From Candidatus Hydrogenedentota bacterium (GTDB lineage Bacteria > Hydrogenedentota > Hydrogenedentia > Hydrogenedentales > SLHB01), in assembly GCA_003552765.1 (NCBI GenBank), contig PUOI01000242.1, positions 1-5,020 on the forward strand: DNA of 5,020 nt, given 5' to 3'. Positions 1 through 4,899 of this stretch are shown piece by piece. How positions within the stretch are numbered: the stretch's first letter is position 1; each line of letters begins with the position of its first letter. The notes beneath the pieces are model-generated. The model was given only the letters and a program-made list of their open reading frames with translations, ran no database searches and had not been told where the DNA came from. Both the position numbers and the translations under genes were made by a program.

Positions 1-132
1 GACGAGGCCAGGGCGCGGTTGCGCCATGCCTTCGGGGAGCGGGCGGCGGTGAAACTGCGCCGCGACAGGGAACGTTTCGAGATCGACATCAGCCTGCCCC
101 GGCAGGGCGGGACAAATGGGGGTTTGCGATGA
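1..132 (+). CDS. Sensor histidine kinase, LytS/AlgZ (FimS) type, C-terminal end only
   Basis: The first 43 codons in view, ending at TGA 130-132, are the C-terminal tail of a protein that begins before the window. The residues (R-A-R-L-R-H-A-F-G-E-R-A, then a charged strand and F-E-I-D-I-S-L-P) match the end of the GHKL ATPase domain of LytS/AlgZ-type kinases, where an N-x-R-x-R-L-x-x-x-[YF]-G segment precedes the last beta strands. Such kinases are inner-membrane proteins that phosphorylate, or in the case of FimS/AlgZ modulate, a LytTR response regulator. The stop codon overlaps the start of the next gene (ATGA), so the two are translationally coupled, as expected for a cognate pair. The sensor domain and catalytic histidine are outside the window, so the subtype is inferred from this tail and from the partner gene. 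Confidence 0.8.
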   Translation, partial: DEARARLRHAFGERAAVKLRRDRERFEIDISLPRQGGTNGGLR

Positions 133-830
133 GCCTGCGGATTCTGATTGCCGACGATGAGTCGCCGGCCCGGGCGCGGCTGCGGGGGCTGGTGGAGGAA
201 CTGGGGCACGAGGTGTGCGCCGAGGCGGCCGACGGGCTGGCGGCGGAGCGGTTGCTGCGGGATAGGCACCCCGACGCGCTGCTGCTGGATATCGAGATGC
301 CAGGGACCGACGGGTTGACGCTCGCCAGGCGGATGGAGGCCGAGCATCCGGAGGTGCCGGTGGTGCTGGTGACGGCGCATGCCGAGCATGCGGTGGCCGC
401 GTTTGATGCGGATGTTCGGGATTATGTCTTGAAGCCGGTGCGGAGGGAGCGGTTGGAGAGGGCGTTGGGGCGGTTGCGGGGGGCGCGGGCGAAGGAGGTG
501 CCGCGGATTCGGGTGAAGATTGGGCGGCGGGAGCAGTTGGTGCCGTTGGATGAGATTGATTGTTTTGTGGCGGAGGATGGGTATGTGATGGCGCGGTCGG
601 CGACAGTGGAAGGGTTTGTGGATGCTTCGTTGCGGGAGCTGGAGGAGCGGTTGGGGGATGCGGTGTTGAGGGTGCATCGGGGGGGGTTGGTCGTGACACG
701 CTCTATTGCTGGCATTTCCAAACAGCCCGGTGGGGCACATTTTGTCCTCTTCGCAGATGGATTCGAAAGGGTCCGCCTCAGCCGGCGCCAGGCGTCGGTG
801 TTTCGGAAATATCTTGATGATATCTCGTAA
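129..830 (+). CDS. algR: AlgR-like LytTR-family response regulator
   Basis: This is a 233-residue response regulator of the same architecture and about the same length as AlgR. Residues 1-120 form a receiver domain with the acidic pair D9/D10, phosphoacceptor D54 (in L-L-D-I-E-M-P), T82, Y99 and K102 (in L-K-P). Residues 125-230 form a LytTR DNA-binding domain, with R-I-R-V-K-I-G-R-R near its start, the D-E-I-D-x-F-x-A-E-D-G-Y-V strand and an S-R-R-Q segment near the end. The ATG overlaps the kinase stop, and GGGGG lies 6 nt upstream. In Pseudomonas, AlgR activates the minor pilin operon, and pilins follow here. Two oddities: the usual H-R-N-A-L motif reads H-R-G-G-L at residues 183-187, encoded by a G8 run (679-686), and positions 421-660 are strikingly C-poor. 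The family assignment is firm; orthology to algR is likely but inferred. Confidence 0.85.
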   Translation: MSLRILIADDESPARARLRGLVEELGHEVCAEAADGLAAERLLRDRHPDALLLDIEMPGTDGLTLARRMEAEHPEVPVVLVTAHAEHAVAAFDADVRDYVLKPVRRERLERALGRLRGARAKEVPRIRVKIGRREQLVPLDEIDCFVAEDGYVMARSATVEGFVDASLRELEERLGDAVLRVHRGGLVVTRSIAGISKQPGGAHFVLFADGFERVRLSRRQASVFRKYLDDIS

Positions 831-944
831 CCGCGCGGCATCATGGAGATTTTGAGAGCCGTTACCACGCAGATCAGATGTCAGCGGGCCCCAGCCCCGT
901 ATCCAGATGACGTACACCAAAGCGCCATTCACACCGCTCAAGCT

Positions 945-954
945 ACCGTTCGGC
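945..954 (+). promoter_or_regulatory. Candidate AlgR binding box
   Basis: The decamer ACCGTTCGGC differs at one position from the ACCGTTCGTC/CCGTTCGTC element described for AlgR in Pseudomonas. It lies 111 bp before the pilX start codon and about 115 bp after the end of the AlgR-like gene. A single 9/10 match can arise by chance in GC-rich DNA, and the regulator here has an altered LytTR core. The position between the regulator and its likely target operon is the main support. Confidence 0.35.
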
Positions 955-966
955 GCACAACTCTCG

Positions 967-1008
967 GTCACGCACGTGCTATGTTGTATAAAACAACTAC
1001 GTGGTGAC
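967..1008 (+). promoter_or_regulatory. Imperfect dyad containing a TATAAA hexamer, possible operator/promoter
   Basis: The outer arms GTCACGCACG (967-976) and CGTGGTGAC (1000-1008) are complementary except for one extra base. The inner arms GTTGT (983-987) and ACAAC (993-997) pair perfectly around the loop ATAAA. TATAAA at 987-992 could act as a -10 element, but the sequence 16-17 nt upstream (TCGGTCA) is a poor -35, which would fit an activator-dependent promoter. The dyad is too long to look accidental and sits about 58 bp before pilX. There is no following T run, so it is not a standard terminator. The function is inferred. Confidence 0.35.
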
Positions 1009-1065
1009 GCGCCCCGCACAGATGATCGCGGGGGCCTCCTACCGTCAACTCGGGAGCAACATTAG

Positions 1066-2484
1066 ATGGATAACATTCGGAGCCAAACGGCGCAACGCGG
1101 TGTCGTTCTCGTAGTCGGGCTTCTACTCTTGCTCGCAATGACCTTAGTTGCTGTAGCAAGCATGAGTACCACCCACATGCAGGAACGCATGGCCGGCAAC
1201 CATCGGACCCAAGCGCTAGCGTTCGAAGCGGCCTCAATCGGGGCTACGGACGCGGTCAACTATTATATTACGAAGCGAGACGCAGACGAACTGCCCGGAC
1301 CTTGCCGGACAGCCACTAGTAGCGCCTGGGGCCCCACTACACCGGAGACCACAGATGCCGCTGCACTTGGGATGCCCACGGGTACTGAACTCAGGCGCAG
1401 CGTCGCCTGTGTGACCCAATCGAACCCAGATTGTGGGGATCTCGGGCCAACAGAATGCCCTGATTTTCGGTCCCAATTGCTTGTCCTCAATCAAGGCCGC
1501 GTGTTCGTTGCCGGCCAGACCGCACCGGTCGCCCAACGAGAAGTGGAGGTTCGAATCGATTACCTACTGCCGCCAGGGGAGGCAATTTCCGGTTGCACCG
1601 GAATTTGCATGCCAGGCTGCGACTGGAACGATCCAATAGAGTTGGCTGATAGCTCACAATTCGTCGTTGATGGTGGCGAGGGAGGCGATCCAGCCATCTC
1701 CGTCGGATGCCAGGATTTCGCTGATGCCCTCATCAAAGCGGCGGAAGACGCTGGCCCTACCAACCAAGGCGGCCGTCTTGGGAACTACACCTGGCAGGGT
1801 ACGGGCCCCGGAATCCAATCCTCCGATATCGGCCCGCCTTGGGACTCTATACCGAACATCCGAGCATTCGCAGACTTTGTCAGGACCGAAGCCAAAGCCC
1901 TGCAAGACAACGGCGATTCTTCATGCACCGATAGTAAGGCTCCGTGTTATTATCAAGGCTACTTTAACGAATCAGGCAATTATACCTTTTTAGACTCCGA
2001 AGGGGGGCCACGCTTCACATACATTGAAGGCGATGCTCGTGTCTCGGGATCAGCTAGCGGCGCCGGCATATTGGTTGTCGATGGAAACCTCGAATGGCGA
2101 GGCACACCCGATTTCCAAGGACTCATCGTCGTGTTAGGGGGAGAATTCAAAATTAGCGGCGGCGGCGGCGGCGACACGGCCGGATCGATCATCGTTGCCA
2201 ATACCAAGAATCCCGGGCCCGAAGGAGAATTCGGGCCCGCCACTTTAGATGTGGGCGGGGGCGGCAATCACAATATTACATTTGACTGTGATCTATTGGA
2301 ATCTCATTGGGAGTCCATGGTAAAGGATCGCCCAGGCGCCGACCCCACTTGGGAACCCGAGTGTGGGCCCGGAGACCCCAATGAGCCTGACGCCAAGGGC
2401 CCCCCTGAACCGTCTATCACGAGTTGGCGCGAGAGCCTTGGATGGCGCCGAAATGATCTTTGGGACGAGTTGACCACCAATTGA
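1066..2484 (+). CDS. pilX: PilX-type type IV pilus minor pilin, unusually long
   Basis: The 472-residue product starts with a short type III (prepilin) leader ending at R11-G12, followed by a hydrophobic helix (about residues 13-33) and the Q-E-R-M-A-G-N motif typical of the PilX N-terminal domain, then A-L-A-F-E-A-A. The residue at +5 of the mature protein is V rather than E, as in GspK/PilX tip subunits. In P. aeruginosa, PilX is about 195 residues and sits in the minor pilin priming complex under PilY1. Here some 270 extra residues follow. They include 12 cysteines over the whole protein, several of them clustered (C-T-G-I-C-M-P-G-C), and a region at about 317-400 of short beta-like repeats rich in G, V and I (Y-I-E-G-D-A-R-V, G-N-L-E-W, I-V-V-L-G-G-E-F), which resembles a beta-helix. 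A Gly5 run is at 365-369. The tail (about 425-472) is rich in P, E and W. GGGAG lies 9 nt before the ATG. The N-terminal family is secure; the role of the long C-terminus is unknown. Confidence 0.8.
   Translation: MDNIRSQTAQRGVVLVVGLLLLLAMTLVAVASMSTTHMQERMAGNHRTQALAFEAASIGATDAVNYYITKRDADELPGPCRTATSSAWGPTTPETTDAAALGMPTGTELRRSVACVTQSNPDCGDLGPTECPDFRSQLLVLNQGRVFVAGQTAPVAQREVEVRIDYLLPPGEAISGCTGICMPGCDWNDPIELADSSQFVVDGGEGGDPAISVGCQDFADALIKAAEDAGPTNQGGRLGNYTWQGTGPGIQSSDIGPPWDSIPNIRAFADFVRTEAKALQDNGDSSCTDSKAPCYYQGYFNESGNYTFLDSEGGPRFTYIEGDARVSGSASGAGILVVDGNLEWRGTPDFQGLIVVLGGEFKISGGGGGDTAGSIIVANTKNPGPEGEFGPATLDVGGGGNHNITFDCDLLESHWESMVKDRPGADPTWEPECGPGDPNEPDAKGPPEPSITSWRESLGWRRNDLWDELTTN
2214..2239 (+). 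repeat. Strong intragenic inverted repeat in pilX
   Basis: CGGGCCCGAA (2214-2223) and TTCGGGCCCG (2230-2239) are exact reverse complements, giving a 10-bp stem with the 6-nt loop GGAGAA. It lies inside the coding sequence for about residues 383-392 (N-P-G-P-E-G-E-F-G-P). No T tract follows, so it is not a standard terminator. It could pause translation or transcription, mark a processing site between pilX and pilE, or be a by-product of the Gly/Pro codons. Confidence 0.6.
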
Positions 2485-2542
2485 CCGATTCCACTGCCCA
2501 CTCACAATGAGTCTCCCAGAGGCCAAAACGTTCTCGTTCGTT
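2481..2542 (+). promoter_or_regulatory. Possible pilE promoter and CGTTCGT element
   Basis: The 162-bp gap between pilX and pilE has TTGACC at 2481-2486 (overlapping the pilX stop), 16 nt, then CACAAT at 2503-2508: a moderate sigma-70-like pair. Further on, CGTTCT and CGTTCG sit in tandem at 2529-2540, and CGTTCGT (2535-2541) is the core of the AlgR box. This could be a second start point for the pilE-fimT-pilV-pilW block. All matches are weak and the call is tentative. Confidence 0.2.
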
Positions 2543-2646
2543 TAACGGTGAGACATATTAAGAAAATAGCTGCTCCGATTCCTAGCGCGTCCTCGCAGGA
2601 ACAATATGCGGCAAACCAAAGGGGCTATCTTAAAGGTAATGAAGCG

Positions 2647-3054
2647 ATGAAAAACTCTCACACGACCGGCTTTACTCTAATTGAGCTAATGATCGTTGTC
2701 GTCGTGCTTGGTGTGATTGCCGCAATCGCATTCCCATCCTATACCAACCAAGTACAACAAACGCGTCGCGCCGACGCTACATCTGCGCTTTTGAACGAGG
2801 CTCAACGACTCGAGAGGTGTTTTACACGCTTTAATGCCTACGACCACACCTCATGCCCAGCGCCTTCCGGTACAACAGAGGGTGGCTTCTACACACTCAG
2901 CGCCCCAACACTCGAACCCGCAGAGTTCGAAATTCGCGCGACGCCTGTCGCCGGAACAAGCCAGGCCAACGATCCGTGCGAAACTTTTATACTTACCCAC
3001 ACAGGTAACAGAGACCAGACTGGAACGGCCACAAGATGCTGGGGTACTCCATGA
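2647..3054 (+). CDS. pilE: PilE-type type IV minor pilin
   Basis: This is a 135-residue pilin. The 8-residue leader ends in G8, and the mature protein begins F9-T-L-I-E, with the Glu at +5 (E13) that is needed for assembly, followed by a hydrophobic helix to about residue 32 and the P-S-Y kink. The C-terminus (D-P-C-E-T-F, T-H-T-G-N-R, then R-C-W-G-T-P) matches the disulfide-bonded D-region of PilE-like pilins. Two further cysteines (L-E-R-C-F and T-S-C-P) could form a second disulfide. PilE is one of the minor pilins that prime pilus assembly in the inner membrane. The start at 2647 puts the processing site a normal 8 residues from Met and has AAAGG (2632-2636) about 10 nt upstream. A GTG 99 nt further upstream in the same frame would add 33 residues with no pilin character. 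The stop overlaps the next gene's ATG. Confidence 0.88.
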   Translation: MKNSHTTGFTLIELMIVVVVLGVIAAIAFPSYTNQVQQTRRADATSALLNEAQRLERCFTRFNAYDHTSCPAPSGTTEGGFYTLSAPTLEPAEFEIRATPVAGTSQANDPCETFILTHTGNRDQTGTATRCWGTP

Positions 3055-3581
3055 CACGATCTAGCCTCGTGCTCTTTTCGAGAAGGTCGAACGCCGGCCT
3101 AACACTCATTGAGCTTCTTACCGTAATTGCTGTAATTGCTGTTCTTGCAACCATCGCGGTACCCAACTTTCAGCAAACCATCAAGAATAACCAGATAACG
3201 GGGCAACACAACGAGTTAGTCGCACTTATCACCTTTGCGCGCAGCGAGGCTTTAAGACGCAGCGGACCAGTGAGTGTAGTCGTTACTGAATCAGCGGGCG
3301 AGTCGATTGCTTCCGTTCGCCCCGGATTACCCACTGATGAGGGCACCGACATACTTCGCCAAATTTCCCTCACTGGAGTGCTACTAACAGCGCCGGATGA
3401 CTTTTCCTTCAATAGTCGCGGCTACATAAGAAACCCAGACAGCGACGAGTTTCTGTATCCCAGCTCGATCTCGATCACGCTAGAACATGTCAATTGCACA
3501 AGCCCCCGGCAAGTCCGCGCACTTGAAATCTTGGCCACAGGGCAACTAACCATTGACCCTGACGCAGAGTGTTCTTCATGA
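3051..3581 (+). CDS. fimT: FimT/FimU (GspH-family) minor pseudopilin
   Basis: This is a 176-residue protein with a 16-residue leader ending in A15-G16, then L17-T-L-I-E-L with Glu at +5 and a long hydrophobic helix ending V-P-N-F. The next segment (N-E-L-V-A-L-I-T-F-A-R-S-E-A-L-R-R) is the signature of the GspH/FimT domain, and the C-terminal A-T-G-Q-L-T-I is its usual last strand. GspH/FimU-type pilins join the tip complex to the major pilin fibre; FimT in some species binds DNA during competence, which cannot be judged from this sequence. Two cysteines near the C-terminus (N-C-T and E-C-S-S) may form a disulfide. The ATG at 3051 overlaps the pilE stop as ATGA, which favours it over an in-frame ATG at 3036. 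fimT and fimU cannot be separated with confidence, so the symbol is provisional. Confidence 0.82.
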   Translation: MTRSSLVLFSRRSNAGLTLIELLTVIAVIAVLATIAVPNFQQTIKNNQITGQHNELVALITFARSEALRRSGPVSVVVTESAGESIASVRPGLPTDEGTDILRQISLTGVLLTAPDDFSFNSRGYIRNPDSDEFLYPSSISITLEHVNCTSPRQVRALEILATGQLTIDPDAECSS

Positions 3582-4051
3582 AACAACAAGGCTTCCGCCT
3601 CCATTCGCACCAGGTCGGCTTGTCCCTCTTAGAGGTGCTTATTGCACTTCTGGTCCTTTCGGTCGGTCTAATTGGGACAGCAGCGCTCAGCATCAACTCT
3701 CTGACCAATGTGCACTCGGCACTCAATACCTCGCTGGCCTCCACAATCGCCCTGGACATCGAGGAAAGGTTTTGGCTCCAATCCACACAAGTGGCTTCTC
3801 CTGGCTGCCTATCCGGCCCCCTCGTGGATAGTGTTGTCTTGCAGCCTGCAGAAGATGATTGGACAAGAGACTCGCCTTTCTTATCTCTCCCTGGCCTGAG
3901 GATTACACGTGAAGGATACGAATCCGACGGCAGGAGTGCCCGCGTAAGCATCCGACTGACGTGGACAGAATCACGTTTCGGGGACACCACCGAGGTCTTC
4001 GACTACACCTTTTCCGCACCCTGCTTGAGGCCGCAACCTAATGGAAACTAG
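3578..4051 (+). CDS. pilV: PilV-type type IV minor pilin
   Basis: This is a 157-residue protein whose N-terminal segment, after a 14-residue leader ending in V-G, reads L-S-L-L-E-V-L-I-A-L-L-V-L-S-V-G-L-I-G. That is the hallmark of PilV, with Glu at +5. The V-R-L-T-W-type strand appears as I-R-L-T-W-T-E near residue 132, as in other PilV proteins, and the two cysteines (P-G-C and A-P-C) could pair. PilV belongs to the PilVWX-FimU-PilE priming complex in the inner membrane. The ATG at 3578 overlaps the fimT stop as ATGA; the GTG at 3569 is possible but would only add three residues. The ribosome binding site is poor, so translation probably depends on coupling to fimT. The end overlaps pilW by 11 nt. 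Confidence 0.85.
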   Translation: MKQQGFRLHSHQVGLSLLEVLIALLVLSVGLIGTAALSINSLTNVHSALNTSLASTIALDIEERFWLQSTQVASPGCLSGPLVDSVVLQPAEDDWTRDSPFLSLPGLRITREGYESDGRSARVSIRLTWTESRFGDTTEVFDYTFSAPCLRPQPNGN

Positions 4052-4853
4052 GAAAAGCAGAACGACAACTTGGCATACTCGGTGTTCGAGCCCGCATCAA
4101 ATTGGCTTCACGCTTGTAGAACTCATGATTGCACTCGTTCTTGGCACCTTTCTGATTGGCGCGGTCATACTCACCTACCTAAATAACCAAGCAACAACCC
4201 GCGACTCGGAAGACCTATCGCGGATTCAAGAGAATATTCGAATCGCAAGTGAATACCTTGTGCGGGATGTTCGCAACGCAGCGTTTCGTGACGAAGATGT
4301 AGTGTTAATAAGTCATGAACGCGCCATACGGACTGCGTTTGCTCGTATCTCTGACGGGGCGCTTCGCGTTAGATACGCTGGCCAAGGCCATTGCGCCGAG
4401 GCCTTCACAGATATTCGCTTGATTGAGAATGAGTACTCCGTCAATAACGCCGGTGAACTGGTTTGTGTCGGCAGATCGGTACCTCGGGACACACCGGTGG
4501 CCAATACAGTCGAGCTGCAGGTTAACGGGGCAGATGTCGATGCGTCAGAGGCTGTCGTGCTAGCAACGGGGATCGAAGGGATTGCCTTCGAATTTATCTG
4601 TCCTGCAGGTCAACCGAACTGCGGATCTTGTGACGCCGGCGGAAATTGTCGGTGCGCACTGGCTCAAACACTTGAAGGGCGACAAGATAATCCCGCCTGT
4701 CTTGGCGTGAGAATTTCTCCTGAATTTGAAGGCCTTCGTCCAATGGGGGGGGGTACGCGAGAGACGCGATCCACTGAGTTGGTTGCTACGTTTCGGAATA
4801 TCATCTTGCAACGCATTATCGATGGCCTTGAGCCACCACCGGTGTCAGAGTAG
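4041..4853 (+). CDS. pilW: PilW-type type IV minor pilin with cysteine cluster
   Basis: This is a 270-residue protein with a long 22-residue leader ending in I21-G22, then F-T-L-V-E-L-M-I-A-L with Glu at +5 (E27). The R-I-Q-E-N-I-R-I-A-S-E-Y-L-x-R-D-[VI]-R segment after the helix is the PilW signature (usually A-x-x-Y-L-x-R-D-I-R), and the end (V-A-T-F-R-N-I) fits the family's C-terminal strand. PilW acts with PilX and PilV in the tip priming complex. Residues 187-220 hold six cysteines (187, 194, 197, 203, 205, 220) in C-x2-C and C-x-C spacing, which is not typical of PilW and suggests a disulfide-rich or metal-binding loop. A G9 tract (4745-4753) encodes M-G-G-G at 235-238; slippage there would remove the conserved C-terminus. 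GAGG lies 10 nt before the ATG, which overlaps the pilV end. The family call is firm. Confidence 0.87.
   Translation: METRKSRTTTWHTRCSSPHQIGFTLVELMIALVLGTFLIGAVILTYLNNQATTRDSEDLSRIQENIRIASEYLVRDVRNAAFRDEDVVLISHERAIRTAFARISDGALRVRYAGQGHCAEAFTDIRLIENEYSVNNAGELVCVGRSVPRDTPVANTVELQVNGADVDASEAVVLATGIEGIAFEFICPAGQPNCGSCDAGGNCRCALAQTLEGRQDNPACLGVRISPEFEGLRPMGGGTRETRSTELVATFRNIILQRIIDGLEPPPVSE
4745..4753 (+). repeat. G9 homopolymer in pilW
   Basis: Nine consecutive G residues lie in the pilW coding sequence at codons 235-238. Adding one G would bring a TGA eight codons after the tract. Losing one G would run the frame to TAA at 4894-4896, past the normal stop. Tracts of this length are known contingency loci in other bacteria, including the pilC genes of Neisseria; that it varies here is inference. 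Confidence 0.9.
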
Positions 4854-4891
4854 TTCGAAACCGATCCACCGCGGTGAGGACCCTGGCGCGG

Positions 4892-4899
4892 AATAATTT
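4892..4899. repeat. Candidate 8-bp target duplication, left copy
   Basis: AATAATTT directly precedes the GGCTCCTC terminus. ISL3-family elements usually duplicate 8 bp and favour AT-rich targets, and this octamer stands out in GC-rich surroundings. The matching right copy would lie beyond the window, so this is a prediction. Confidence 0.4.

Larger units (their letters stand above)
831..1065 (+). promoter_or_regulatory. Noncoding regulatory region upstream of pilX
   Basis: The 235 bp between the regulator stop and the pilX start contain no credible gene. They hold an AlgR-type box (945-954), an A/T-centred imperfect dyad with a TATAAA hexamer (967-1008), and a ribosome binding site GGGAG (1052-1056) 9 nt before the pilX ATG. 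No sigma-54 GG-N10-GC element with correct spacing was found, and no GC hairpin with a T tract that would terminate the algZR transcript. Read-through from algR into pilX is therefore possible. Calling this the pilus operon promoter region is an inference from position and motifs. Confidence 0.55.

Noticed and set aside
560..817. Open frame of 85 codons on the plus strand within algR
   Set aside because: It is the shifted frame of the LytTR-coding region, and the product is a G/C/V-rich shadow. It matters only as the sequence that a +1 slip at 679-686 would enter.
422..868. Open frame of 148 codons on the minus strand opposite algR
   Set aside because: It lies antisense to a clear response regulator gene, its product is rich in S/R/N/T with no recognisable motif, and its openness follows from the C-poor base usage of the sense strand.
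1003..1017. Sigma-54 promoter (GG-N10-GC) before pilX
   Set aside because: The GG and GC are separated by 11 nt instead of 10 and the flanking consensus is absent.
2548..2646. Upstream GTG start that would extend PilE by 33 residues
   Set aside because: The extension has no pilin leader character and would place the prepilin cleavage site 41 residues from the start. ATG 2647 gives a normal 8-residue leader with an AAAGG upstream.
3036..3050. Upstream ATG for fimT
   Set aside because: ATG 3051 overlaps the pilE stop as ATGA, the same coupling used at other junctions here, and gives a shorter leader.
3490..3990. Open frame of 166 codons on the minus strand opposite fimT/pilV
   Set aside because: Both overlapping plus-strand genes have unmistakable pilin N-termini, and the antisense product shows no domain.
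4867..4876. Terminator after pilW based on palindrome CACCGCGGTG
   Set aside because: A 10-bp self-complementary sequence has no room for a hairpin loop of useful stem length, and no T tract follows.
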